Assembly (NCBI GenBank): GCA_941918925.1
Contig: OW799234.1
Span: 42,314,412 to 42,378,411 of the forward strand
Direction of reading: 5' to 3'
Source of the DNA: Phyto melanocephala
Taxonomy: Eukaryota > Arthropoda > Insecta > Diptera > Rhinophoridae
Length of the DNA: 64,000 nucleotides
A program made the position numbers and the translations under genes. Below, piece by piece: positions 1 through 10,133 of this stretch. The stretch's first letter is position 1, and the number at the start of each line of letters is the position of its first letter. The notes below the pieces were generated by a model that ran no database searches, had not been told where the DNA came from, and saw only the letters and a list, made by a program, of their open reading frames with translations.

Positions 1-1
1 A

Positions 2-3000
2 GTTGAACCAGTAATCAATGTTATTAAAAGAAAAAATTTTAGGACTGTTAACAACAACAATAACAAACAACAAGGTAATTGTAATCAATGTGGCCAACTC
101 CATAAAAATCGGTGTCCAGCCGAAAATGTAAATTGCCATGAGTGTGGAAAACGGGGACATTTTGCAAAGATGTGCTTTTTAAAAAGAAAATTTGTAAAAC
201 ACGTGTATGTCAATGAGGAAAATGGCGATGATGACGATGGTGAAGAAGAAGAAGGCGCAAACTTATTTATTGGGACTCTCTCTAAATCAGCAAAAAATAC
301 AACAGAGTGGAAGATAGAGGTAAAAATTAACGGTAACAAATTGCTATGTCAAATAGATACAGGTGCACAAGCTAATATTATTTCATTTAAGACAGCTGAA
401 TTCTTAAATATTAGACATATTCTGGAAAAAACAAATGTTAATATTTTTACATTCAGTGGTGAAAGGATACCAGTTTTGGGTAAAGTAAACTTAAACGTTT
501 TTTTTGAAGAAAAAAGCTTCAGTTTGAAATTTTTTGTTGTGAATATTGAATGTAAAAATATAATAGGCCTTGAATCTACTGTACAACTAAATCTAATCAA
601 AAATGTGAATTTTATAACAGTAAATAGTATTATTGAAAAATATTCAGATATTTTTAGTGGACTTGGTCTCTTACATGGTAAATGTGGTTTGAAAGTAAGA
701 GAAAATGTTGACCCTGTTGTAGACCCGCCAAGGAAAATTCCTTTTAAATTGTATGGAAAATTGAAAACTGAATTGACAAGAATGATTGACTTAGGTGTTG
801 TTAAAAAAGTTAGTGAACCAACAGAGTGGGTAAATTCCATAGTTCTTATTACAAAACCCAATGGAAATTTACGCTTGTGTTTAGATCCAAGAAATTTGAA
901 TAAGGCAATATTGAGGCCTCACTTTCCATTTCCGAATGTTGAAGACTGTAAGGCAAGACTGCAGGGATCTAAATATTTTACATCTTTGGATGCTAACAGT
1001 GGGTTTTGGATGATACCTTTAGATGAGAAATCATCTAAGCTTTGTACATTCAACACCCCCTTTGGTCGGTATAGGTTCTTACGATTGCCGTTCGGTATAA
1101 ATGCGGCCCCGGAAATTTTCCATTCCGAGATGAAAAGATTATTTGGTGATATCTCTGGATTAATTATCTATATAGACGACTTCCTGATTCACTCATCTTC
1201 AATGGAAGAACATATTAAAATTTTGGAGGCTGTTCTTCAGAGGGCAAAGGAAGTGGGAATGAAATTCAATAGGGCGAAATGTAATATATTTAGGACTGAA
1301 GTAAAATTTTTGGGTCATGTTTTTAGTAAATCAGGAGTAAGTCCTGACCAGGAAAAGATAAAATCTATCATGGATATGCCCAAACCGGGTAATGTAAAGG
1401 AATTACAGAGGTTTTTAGGAATGATTAACTATCTAGGTTCTTTTATTGAAAATTTGGCGGTAAAGAACAAAAATTTGAGGGAATTATTGAAGAAAGAAGT
1501 TCAGTGGCATTGGTCATTAAAACACGATCAGGAGTTTGAAAATCTTAAGCGTGAGATAACCAGACACCCGGTACTGACTTATTTTGATCCGAATAGAAAA
1601 TTAACATTAACTGCTGATGCGTCTAAATTTGCACTTGGTGCTGCAATTATGCACGATAAGCATCCTATAGCATATGCATCAGTTGCATTGACAGACACAC
1701 AAAAAAACTATGCACAGATAGAAAAGGAACTTTTTGCCATACTCTTCGGCTGTACAAAGTTTCACCGATATATTTATGGGTCAAGAATATCGGTTGAAAC
1801 TGACCATAAACCTTTAGTTAGTCTGTTCAATAAGCCACTTTACAAGATCCCTCCAAGACTCCAGCGGTTTATGCTCAGGTTACAGAGTTATGATCTGGTA
1901 GTTGAATATAAGCCAGGAAAATATTTGCAGGTAGCGGACACTTTGTCAAGATCTCCTTCGCAGGACGCTGCGTGGACTGAGATGGATGAAGAGATATCTC
2001 TTCACTGCAATTTTGTGTCATCTCACTTACAAATACCGTTTGCAAATATTGATAATCTAAAACAACATACTAAGAATGAAAAAACTTTCGAAAGAATTGT
2101 GGAATATGTTAGGAATGGATGGCCAAGATATAAGAAGGACGTTTATTTGGAGGCAATGCCTTATTATAACATTAGAAATGACATTTACATCTTGAATGAT
2201 ATGTTGATGAAGGAGCATCAAATAATAATTCCAAGGAGTTTGCGAGGTACGATATTGGGAAAACTTCATGAGGGTCATATGGGAATAGAAAGATGTAGGA
2301 ATTTGGCCAGACAATTCGTTTATTGGCCTAATATCAATAATGATATTGAAAACTTAATTTTGAACTGTGAGATATGTAGGCGACATCAGAACTCCAATGT
2401 CAAAACTGAGATGCTTACACATGAAATTGTAGACATTCCATGGTTCAAAATTGGTGCTGATTTATTTGAATTTAAGGGAAAAACGTATCTTCTTGTAGTA
2501 GACTATTATTCGAAGTACATCGAAATAGAAATGCTTAATTTAGGATATAAGAGTTCGCAAGTAATTCTGAAATTTAAATCCATTTTTGCTAGACACGGTA
2601 TACCTTTTGTTTTGATTACGGACAATGGACCTCCATTTAATTCTAGGGAATTCAGTCAGAATTGGGGAATTAATCATAAAACATCAAGTCCATATCTACC
2701 ACGGTCTAATGGTTTAGCGGAGCGTTCTATTCAGACCATAAAAAATTTATTGTTAAAGTCTCAAGATAGTCAGTCTGATCCATATGTTGCATTACTACAC
2801 TATAGGACAACGCCTAAGGGGAATCTTCCCAGCCCATCTGAACTATTAATGTCACGCAAACTTCGAACGAAAATTCCTTCTATTGTCAATAATTTTGAGC
2901 CAAAGGTCGTTAATGCAGAGAATTACAAACGAAATTTGAATTTGAATATCCGGAAATACACTAATCGGTACAATAGAACGACAAAGAAACTAAAACCGGT

Positions 3001-3184
3001 ACATAAAGGAGATAGTATAATGTTTAAAAGGACACCCACTAGCTGTTGGTTTCCCGGTCGTATAATAGAGCCATGTAAGAAACCAAGATCCTTTATAATA
3101 GAAGATTCTAATGGCACTCTTTATAGGAGAAGTCAAGAACATATCAAAAAATCACCAGAAAAAAAAATTATTGAAAAAAAATGA
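2..3184 (+). CDS. gag-pol polyprotein of Ty3/gypsy element (5' partial)
   Basis: The frame is open from base 2 without a stop for about 1060 codons; the ATG at 170 is internal. Two gag zinc knuckles lie at 80-115 (a short C-X2-C-X3-H-X3-C form) and 134-175 (canonical C-X2-C-X4-H-X4-C). The aspartic protease DTG is at 355-363. The RT palm motif YIDD is at 1169-1180, after a conserved SLDANSGFW block near 985. The RNase H block starts with TADASKFALG near 1613. Integrase has an HHCC zinc finger (HEGH at 2267-2278, CEIC at 2366-2377) and a catalytic triad D at 2459, D at 2621 and E at 2720. The D-to-E spacing is 32 residues rather than the usual 35, suggesting a small in-frame deletion. The product would copy the element RNA into DNA and integrate it. 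The frame stops early at 3182-3184; see the next entry. Confidence 0.93.
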   Translation, partial: VEPVINVIKRKNFRTVNNNNNKQQGNCNQCGQLHKNRCPAENVNCHECGKRGHFAKMCFLKRKFVKHVYVNEENGDDDDGEEEEGANLFIGTLSKSAKNTTEWKIEVKINGNKLLCQIDTGAQANIISFKTAEFLNIRHILEKTNVNIFTFSGERIPVLGKVNLNVFFEEKSFSLKFFVVNIECKNIIGLESTVQLNLIKNVNFITVNSIIEKYSDIFSGLGLLHGKCGLKVRENVDPVVDPPRKIPFKLYGKLKTELTRMIDLGVVKKVSEPTEWVNSIVLITKPNGNLRLCLDPRNLNKAILRPHFPFPNVEDCKARLQGSKYFTSLDANSGFWMIPLDEKSSKLCTFNTPFGRYRFLRLPFGINAAPEIFHSEMKRLFGDISGLIIYIDDFLIHSSSMEEHIKILEAVLQRAKEVGMKFNRAKCNIFRTEVKFLGHVFSKSGVSPDQEKIKSIMDMPKPGNVKELQRFLGMINYLGSFIENLAVKNKNLRELLKKEVQWHWSLKHDQEFENLKREITRHPVLTYFDPNRKLTLTADASKFALGAAIMHDKHPIAYASVALTDTQKNYAQIEKELFAILFGCTKFHRYIYGSRISVETDHKPLVSLFNKPLYKIPPRLQRFMLRLQSYDLVVEYKPGKYLQVADTLSRSPSQDAAWTEMDEEISLHCNFVSSHLQIPFANIDNLKQHTKNEKTFERIVEYVRNGWPRYKKDVYLEAMPYYNIRNDIYILNDMLMKEHQIIIPRSLRGTILGKLHEGHMGIERCRNLARQFVYWPNINNDIENLILNCEICRRHQNSNVKTEMLTHEIVDIPWFKIGADLFEFKGKTYLLVVDYYSKYIEIEMLNLGYKSSQVILKFKSIFARHGIPFVLITDNGPPFNSREFSQNWGINHKTSSPYLPRSNGLAERSIQTIKNLLLKSQDSQSDPYVALLHYRTTPKGNLPSPSELLMSRKLRTKIPSIVNNFEPKVVNAENYKRNLNLNIRKYTNRYNRTTKKLKPVHKGDSIMFKRTPTSCWFPGRIIEPCKKPRSFIIEDSNGTLYRRSQEHIKKSPEKKIIEKK

Positions 3185-3314
3185 AAATTATGAAAACATA
3201 GAACACAGTAAACAAAGTACTGAATTGCCAATAGAAAATACTAATAAAAAGTTAGAAGGCTATGTTACAAAAATAGGAAGAACTATTAAGAGGCCAGACA
3301 AATTGGATTTATAA
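3183..3314 (+). pseudogene. Out-of-frame C-terminal tail of the gag-pol polyprotein
   Basis: After the stop at 3182-3184 a different frame stays open to 3312-3314. It encodes a charged tail ending GRTIKRPDKLDL, the kind of basic C-terminus that closes integrases of this lineage. The frame switch falls in A-rich runs at about 3160-3183, where one-base slippage is likely. The simplest reading is that the original polyprotein ended at 3314 and this copy has a frameshift. A programmed frameshift at the very C-terminus would be unusual. Confidence 0.55.
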
Positions 3315-3503
3315 TTACAATTTAAAAAAAAAAAAAAAAAAAATGAATTTTGTATCTATATATGAATGTACTTGTTTATATTATATAAAAAAAAAAATCT
3401 GATTTATTTTTTTTATAATATAGTTTAGTTATAGAATATTATATTAACTAGTTAATTGTTAAAAAATGATTTTGTTATAAAATACTTTTTATTTTTATAT
3501 TGT

Positions 3504-3513
3504 AAAAGGAAGA
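3504..3513 (+). other. Polypurine tract (plus-strand primer)
   Basis: The tract AAAAGGAAGA abuts the TG that starts the 3' LTR, the expected position for the plus-strand primer of an LTR retrotransposon. Confidence 0.75.
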
Positions 3514-3849
3514 TGTTACAGTAGTAAGTAATTGGCGCATAGTGCTATACAGCATAGCTGTTAATACTGTGTCCAGTTACATGCAATCTGGCATCTTGCT
3601 TTTATATTGTTTCGTTAAGTAAATAAAGATATGGCGATTGATCATTCATTCGCTTTACAATACAACAAGGATGTTCCTGGTATGAATGAAATTAGCGCTT
3701 TTAAATTGCAAAAACGAGACCTACTAAGTGGGACATCGCATATAAAGATCAAGCTTTTTGGAAGCGTTCTTGGAAGCAGGTAAGCACCAAGTAAGCGATT
3801 AAAGAATAAAGTTGCTTGTGGAATGATTGTTATAGCTCAGTTAGTTACA
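3514..3849 (+). repeat. 3' LTR of the Ty3/gypsy element
   Basis: It begins TGTTACAGTAG directly after the polypurine tract. A likely end is GTTACA at 3844-3849, giving about 336 bp. A TATA-like TATAAAG is at 3741 and AATAAAG polyadenylation-type signals are at 3622 and 3805. The right boundary is an inference, because no second LTR is available for comparison. Confidence 0.65.
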
Positions 3850-4466
3850 GATCGATTATATGTTTTTTTATAATTCTAAAATTCGGAAGTTTATACCAAT
3901 GCTAAATTCCTCTCGATAAATTCTATTAATAACATACCGATTTGATTTCAACCCACACACGATAACATGAGTGGACATTTGATTGACAAAATTATAAAAA
4001 AGAACATGTAAGAGCACTTTATTCGGCTGTGGCGCAAGTTTTAAACCCACCACCAAAAGCACAAAATATATTATCTTGTTATTAGCAGTAAGCGCGATGA
4101 ATTAAGCTCTCTATACTATAATATGTTTTACTTTCTTTATTAAACTTCGATATGCTATTAAAATATATTCGTAAATTTAGTCTTTCAATAAAATTAGGTA
4201 TTAAAGTAGGCGTGTCAAGTAGTTTCTACTGATAAAATCAACTTAAATATTTAAATATAAAAACCTTCTTTCTTCCAAAATCTTTGTCTATAGAAAGCGT
4301 TATATGGGAGGTGGGCGTAAAATTGGACGTGCCACATTTATTTTCCGTTAGTGCAAAGCAAGGTTTGCAAAATTTCAAAATTCTACATCTAATTTTGTCA
4401 GTTTTATTACGTTTAAAATGTTAAGTAGACCGAAAAACACACTGCGCGGTATAAATATTCGTATAC

Positions 4467-4850
4467 ACAAGGTGGGCTAAAAGAAATTACCCTATTGGAA
4501 GATGCTCTTAGTTTTGCAAATGGCGGCCAATGTCAAATCTGTTTTGACATTTGTGAACTAGAAAGATGTATAACTCAAGGAAACAAGCCATGGAGCGATA
4601 CACCTCCAAGAACTCGGAATAATCGTGTCAATTTTTTTGCGTAACAATTTGTCTGTGGTGCTGATGCAGCGTGAATTCCGTCGCCGATTACCCGGTCGTC
4701 CGGCACCGATTGTGCAAATACTGCGCCGTTTGGCGCCGGCCCCGGAGCGCCCGTTCTGCCGAGAATATCGCCGCTGTTGTCGAGGACGTCGAGCTGTCGC
4801 CAGAAACTCCTTTCCCAATTCTATGCATTTGTTCTAAGCAAATTTCAGGA
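4467..4850 (+). mobile_element. Mariner-type DNA transposon fragment nested in INE-like repeat
   Basis: Sequence foreign to the INE-like repeat starts after about 4466, and INE-like sequence resumes near 4865 at AAGGAAATATACATTCG. The insert opens with GGTGGGCTAAAAGAAATTAC, holds the start of a transposase, and is markedly more GC-rich in its coding part than its surroundings. The 3' three quarters of a full element are missing. Exact ends and target duplication could not be fixed. Confidence 0.65.
4590..4818 (+). pseudogene. Transposase N-terminal helix-turn-helix remnant (mariner/Tc1 superfamily)
   Basis: An ATG at 4590 starts MERYTSKN. After a frame change the reading continues as VSIFLRNNLSVVLMQREFRR and, after further frame changes, as SAENIAAVVEDVELSPETPF. 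This matches the N-terminal DNA-binding part of the large insect transposase family often annotated DUF4817 plus DDE_3 (established family, recognised from memory). Such proteins bind terminal inverted repeats. At least two frameshifts and loss of the whole catalytic domain make it non-functional. GC-rich composition between 4670 and 4800 contrasts with the neighbourhood. Confidence 0.65.
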
Positions 4851-5178
4851 AAATTTAATTTGTTTTACTAAGGAAATATACATTCGAAATTTCATGGCTC
4901 TACGTTAATGCGTTTGGACACAATTGCATTTTATTCGATGTTGGAAGGACATGGTTTTTTTTACCTACTCTTTCATTATGAGCTATAACTCTCTTTCTAA
5001 TATTCCGATTTCGCCCATTTTCAATACGAAATAAACCTTTTTTATAAGAAATATTCCGTCCGACCTCTATTGTTTTTTCAACAGATGGATAGACGGACGG
5101 AAAGAGCTAGGGGTCTAAAATGTATATTTTGATGTGTTACAAGCGGAATGACAAAATGAATAAATAGCGGGTATAAAA

Positions 5179-7714
5179 ATGTTCAGTTACGGGTTTTAAG
5201 ATTAATTTGGGTTAGGTCTTTGTTTTTCTTTTAAAAAAATATTAATCATAAAGATGTGTTGTGTACATTTAAGGGTTAAAAAAATACATGAAAACTTTTT
5301 ATTTATTGCTGCTGTGTCATTGCCCTGCTACTGAAATATTTAAGAATAATAAAAACAACAATAATGCCTTCAGTATCATCACTGTTATTGTTGTAGTTGT
5401 TATTGTCTTTGCTATTCTATTTATACTGGAAATGCGATAAAATTAGATTTTATTACCATTATTTGTAGTCAAATTTGTATGCGTTTAAGCATGTGGCTCC
5501 AAAGCGTTTTAATCGTATTCTGCACATTATGAGGGGCATATATGTTTTAATCGTATGCGTTATATTTACATATCCATACATACATGCATACATACATACA
5601 TATGTACGTACGTTTGTATCTATGTTACGTCCGTATTTGTGATAGTGCGTATGTGCGAGTATTTCTATTCAAATTATAACTACTTAAACTAAACCAAAAT
5701 ATGGAAATAAATTATAATTTTCCTTTGTGTGGTGTCTTTATAAATACACATACAAATTGTGTTTATTTCACATTTGTATGTACGTCTGCTTATGTATGCA
5801 TGTGTGTACATGTTACTGTGATTGCTGTTTTTATTCTAGCTGTTAGTACTGTTTTCTATCGGTCGCTATTCTAGCTGTTCTATTTTTTTCTGTAATAATA
5901 ATGTTGGTTGCCACTTATGCATGGTCTATTCACTTTTTATATGGGAAAATTATACGATACAAATGGGTTTTTCTTCTCTTTTTCCCCTTCCTCGTTTATT
6001 AGAGTATTTATTGGTGATTGTTTTCTCAAAAAACATTACACATGACCCTTTAGTTACAAACTTTAATAGAATGACAAGTTCTAAGTTATTTAATTTTAAA
6101 ATTAACGCATGCACTCAATTCTCAGTTGAGTGAATTTATAATGTCAGATTTTTAGCGTGTTAATTGGCAAACAAGTCCCTAAAGGTTTTAGTGTAAATTT
6201 GCTACATGTATAAAAATACAAATTTGCAAACAGTCGGAAGAGAAATTACCAATGAGAACGATGACAACAACGACATCGATGATAACGCTGATGATATCGA
6301 AGAGGAAAACTAAGAGTGGCATTACCAACAAACAATCATATTAAGTGCATTTTCATTTTTCATTCAACAACAATATCATTCTCATGTAAATGTTAAATAA
6401 GAATTGTGTGTGCATGAGTTCTTATGTTGTTGTATGCATGACAATGTTGTCATATTGATGTCATACACACATACACTTAAAGTTTCCTCGTATGCATGCA
6501 ATATTGAGTCGTTTAAATCGTCCTCGACTGCCGTATAAACAACGGCAACGGTATAGATAGAATACATTTTTGGATACGATTTGGCATGTATGTATTTTTG
6601 ACTAACTGTTTGTCAGCCTGACTGTCTATTCTGTACTTTAACAAAAGTGTACTTTTTTTTTCGTCATGTTTGTCAATACAAAACCAGGGGCTGTTTAGAA
6701 TTCCGTTTAATGTTTTCTTCCAGTTCTGTACTTTTCAGTTGCAGGACGGGGTAGTTTTACTTTGTGCCTTAGAAATTCCTTTTAAGGCTTTATTTTATAC
6801 CTTAGGGATTTTAATAACCACCCACCCACACTCACTCTTCCACCACCCACCCCATTTGAAAAACCATAAAATTTCTCAAAAGGTTTTTTCTTTAATATTT
6901 TGTCTGTAACGCTTCACAATATCATTCCTTTTCCTTAAATTCTTCTTTATTTTGCGCTTAAAAGAAAATAAGCTTTGCTTCGCAGGCAGGCCGTTTTCTG
7001 TACTTCTTTTTAACAATTTGGGTGGGTGTTTGTAATTCGTTAAACGGCAAATGGGCATTTTTAAATACGTTGCATATGTTTGGTTATATTGTATCAAACC
7101 TCCCTAAATATTAGTCTGTATTTTTAGTTTATATTATCTTAAATTATTATTGGATATTAATTAACTATTGAATATTATTTATTAAATATTTCTTTATTTT
7201 CTTCTATTTCGTCTTATATTAAGTTTTTAAAATAACAGAAAAATGTACGCTTTCGTAACTTCTTTATAGTTGAATTTTGTGAGAGAAAAAATACATTTAC
7301 TTAAAAGCAATAGAAAACCAATTGAAATAGTAAACTGAATTCCAGAGTGATTGTCAAGAATCTGAACTATAAAAAGCCAACAGATTTTTTATTTCGATTA
7401 TCGTAAGAACCGAATTTCATTAATATTTTAAAAATTATTCTTATATGTAGTTTATATGATTTAAAGTATTTTTTTTTAATTCTACCAACGAATAACTTTT
7501 ACCCTTAACTAATAGTGTAATTGAAATATATAAATGTTAAAAATTTTATAATTTTAATTTTTACTCACTGTCGAACTCTCTTTGATCGGTGATTACGTGT
7601 TGGTTGTCATCCAGGTTTTAAGATTAATTGAATTCGGTATCCAATTAGTTTCCTTTTTTCGTATTACATTACCACAGTTTCCAAATAAATTTTTTTGGGC
7701 AGAAGTTATTTGTT
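5179..7714. other. AT-rich stretch, no recognised feature
   Basis: No gene or mobile element could be supported. Present are CATA/TGTA-type simple repeats (about 5570-5640 and 5765-5815) and a C-rich run of CCACCCA units (about 6820-6870), with a GGGTGGGTG counterpart near 7019. An acidic 33-codon frame (about 6219-6313) is discussed under findings. Confidence 0.6.
5570..5612. repeat. CATA simple repeat
   Basis: An imperfect array of CATA/CATG tetranucleotides, followed by GTACGTACG. Similar short arrays recur through the window. Confidence 0.8.
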
Positions 7715-7717
7715 GCA

Positions 7718-7977
7718 TATCGATGCGTTACTTCCTCAACCTCGTAACCTAAAAAAATACGGTTGTGACTTTTTCATATCAAACGATTGCTATTCTGCTT
7801 TAACTAAAAAAGAATAGTGTATTATTACTACTAATATACATAAATGTAATTAATTCCTTAATAATTGCATTTAAACTTTTAACCAAACACCGAATTATAA
7901 AAAGATGAACCGTTTTTTTTCTCTCCTGAAAAGTTGTATTTTTAAAGATACGAGGTTGAGGAAGTAAGGCATCGATA
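7718..7977. mobile_element. Palindromic MITE with about 40-bp terminal inverted repeats
   Basis: The left arm (7720-7760) and right arm (7935-7975) are near-perfect inverted repeats sharing CTTACTTCCTCAACCTCGTA (right arm, minus strand; the left arm has GTTACTTCC). Both are flanked directly by TA dinucleotides (7718-7719 and 7976-7977), as expected for a Tc1/mariner-type target duplication. The 256-bp element has no coding capacity. It is therefore called a non-autonomous element; the parent family is unknown. Confidence 0.75.
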
Positions 7978-7982
7978 TTGTT

Positions 7983-9497
7983 CATCTAAACAGATGTACA
8001 TAAACCTATTCGGCCATGTCCTCAATATGGGCACAAGACAATGTTAAATTGTAGTAGACCTATTGAGGGCATCTCAACTAAGTAGTGGAAGACATGTTCA
8101 AACAAATAGTCACAAAATCAGACATGACATGTTTCTTATCTTGTCATGGACGATCATATAAGCGACTGTGTCTACACATTATCGCTGACTTCCCTTTTTT
8201 GATTTGTATTTTTTGTGTTATATATTTAAGAATATGCATTTAGTTATTATTCGTATATAAAGTTCTATATGCATTTATATGTATAAATATATTTATATGT
8301 AATCACTTAAGATATTCTTATTCTTATGTTCTTCTGGATATCACTGATTTTATCGTCAACAGAATGTATCACAGTATTTGATCGTCAACGAAAACATTAG
8401 TGAAAATTCGTGCGTGATCAATTTAAGTTAAAACCAGAAAAGCAGAAACAGAATACTGCGTCTAAAACAATTAACAAACAATTTAACTTTTGCATGACCA
8501 CAAAAACAAATTTATATTAAAACGTAATTTGCATCACTTGAGCAAATTTGCACAGCGAAAAACCAGTGCATATTTGCAATAATTGCTAAAATGCTACCGA
8601 GAGTGAATTTCGCTGATGTTTTGTATTGTAGAAAGAAAATTGAAGACTTTCGTTCAGAAAGTTTTCTTTTTCTAACTTCCTTTTCGTCTATACATAAATT
8701 GTTTTATTTTTTACTTACGCTCCCACTCAGGCAGAAATTACGTCTTCTCTAAACAAAATATTTTCCACCAAAATGTTGCATATATGTACAAAGTTTTGAC
8801 TCTTCTCAACAAGTTGTTTTTACAAAACAAAACATCTATTTAAGTTTTTCATTGTTGTACAATATAAAAAGAACATTAGTTTTGTAATGTTGTGTTTACG
8901 ATAAGCCTGTTCCGCTACAATACTGTTGATACAAGAATACGGTCCTTAAAAAAGACCCTCATTTGACGTTATCATTTCAATATTGTGACGATATTGTAAG
9001 TTTAATAAACTAGTACATTGTATTGCTTTGGGCATACCTCCATCGTCGTCGGGGCAGCGTCGTACTGATTGTCATGTTTTTGCCTGGACAACGTTAAATA
9101 TAAAATTACGAAAAGGAAAATAAAACAAATTTCTAGTACGCTCAAGTGAACCGATTTTAATTCCTTTCGCATTCGCTCGCATACAATTAGAAATAAAAGT
9201 AAAATATTTCAATGTAAATGATTACTTTCTTTGCTTACTTAGGTCGTCATGTCTCTATCGAAAACAAGATATGATTTACAAAATTATGACGACTAAAATA
9301 GTATGATGAAATGAAAAAAAAAAAAAACAAAAACATTTTCAGTCCAAAATAACTTTTAATAATCACAAAGGAATCAGGCTATGATTTTGTTAATCATAAT
9401 TTGTTTTCAACTGATTTTTTTTAATGAATGAATTTTATTATTTTCTAAATTTGAGAAGTCGAAAAATATACAAAAATTTTTAAAAAACAAAATTAAA
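7983..9497. other. AT-rich stretch, no recognised feature
   Basis: I see no supported gene, repeat edge or RNA gene here. There are only short AT-rich frames and scattered homopolymers. Confidence 0.55.
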
Positions 9498-10133
9498 TCT
9501 TCTACTATATATATATATATATAAAAGTGAAACTCTGTGTGTGTGAGTGTGTGTTAGCTATAGACTCTGAAACCGTAAAGCCGATCGGACTCAAACTTTG
9601 TCAAGTTGTTGTACACATTCTAGGGAGTGTTTATGGCTGGTAAAAAGTGGGCGGGGATACGCGCATAAAAAATAAGTTATAATTTTGAGGTACTTGCTCT
9701 TGACCGATTTTTCTGAAACTTTGTACACATATTGAGCTGTCATGACTACAATTTCGTGATTAGAAATGTGGGCAGTGCCACTCTCATAAAGAAAAAACTT
9801 ATTATTTTAAGCTACTTAAACTTTACCAATTTTTTTAAAAATTTGCACATATTGAGCTGTCATGGCTATATAATTTCGTGATTAGAAAAGTGGACAGGGC
9901 CACGCCCATAAAAAAAGTTATAGTTTTGAGGTACTTGCTCTTGACCGATTTCTGTGAAACTTCGCACACATATTGAGCTGTCATCACTATAAATTTCCTT
10001 ATTAGAAAAGTCGGCAGTGCCACGCTCATAAAAAAAATTTATTATTTTTACCCTTGCACTTAATATGCAATTAAAATTCAGAATGCATTTTTATTCATTA
10101 AGGAGCGTAGTAACGCGCGCCGGGCTTGGCTAA
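9498..10133 (+). mobile_element. Non-autonomous Helitron-like element with internal tandem repeats
   Basis: The 5' end begins TCTTCTACTATATAT preceded by A. The 3' end is CGCGCCGGGCTTGGCTAA followed by T. This fits Helitron rules: a TC start, a CTRR end, insertion between A and T, and a GC-rich potential hairpin just before the 3' end. The 5' subterminal GTGAAACTCTGTGTGTGTGA resembles ends of insect Helitron derivatives. Inside are three diverged units of about 120 bp, each anchored on CACATATTGAGCTGTCAT (starts at 9726, 9846 and 9967) and each with a GCCAC(G/T)C(C/T)CATAAA-like block. There is no Rep/helicase frame. Confidence 0.75.
9700..10067. repeat. Three tandem units of about 120 bp inside the Helitron-like element
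   Basis: The units share CACATATTGAGCTGTCAT, then a TTTC-GTGATTAGAAA-like block, then a GCAGTGCCAC-like block. The anchors are spaced 120 and 121 bp apart. Divergence between units is visible but modest. Confidence 0.8.

Larger units (their letters stand above)
1..3849 (+). mobile_element. Ty3/gypsy LTR retrotransposon, 3' part (5' end outside window)
   Basis: The window opens inside the gag region. It then runs through two zinc knuckles, protease, reverse transcriptase, RNase H and integrase in one frame, a polypurine tract and a 3' LTR. The domain order PR-RT-RH-IN is that of Ty3/gypsy (Metaviridae-type) elements, not copia, where integrase precedes RT. The single gag-pol frame, the lack of an env-like frame after integrase and the wording of the RT block suggest the Mag-like insect lineage; that placement is from memory and moderate. 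The 5' LTR, primer binding site and most of gag are not in the window, so target duplications and LTR divergence cannot be checked. Confidence 0.93.
4003..5178 (-). repeat. INE-1/DINE-1-like repeat, subfamily A, interrupted
   Basis: The left edge reads AACATGTAAGAGCAC followed by the CGGCTGTG block and CCCACCACC. The right edge is GCGGGTATAAAA. These are the two ends seen in complete copies at 26031-27686 and 60969-61739, here in the opposite orientation. Internal landmarks include the block ending in GCGGTATAAA (4448-4457), the stretch around CATTTTATTCGATGTTGGAA (4926), and GTGTTACAAGCGGAATGAC near 5136. A mariner-type insertion at about 4467-4850 splits the copy. The resemblance to Drosophila INE-1 (tataccc edge, GTCCGTCTGTCCGTCTG-type block, GCCACGCCCAC block) is from memory. 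Confidence 0.8.

Noticed and set aside
85..861. Minus-strand open frames over the gag-pol region
   Set aside because: Antisense shadows of the long gag-pol frame with no domain of their own.
4558..4871. Overlapping arginine-rich frames on both strands
   Set aside because: Caused by the GC-rich transposase remnant read in wrong frames.
6287..6305. GCTGATGATATCGAAGAGG as a hammerhead core
   Set aside because: No hairpin of stem II length and no GAAA; part of an acidic frame.
9726..10067. CRISPR-like spaced repeats
   Set aside because: The three units are diverged over their whole 120-bp length with no constant repeat and variable spacer pattern. They are tandem units of a Helitron-like element in a eukaryotic genome.
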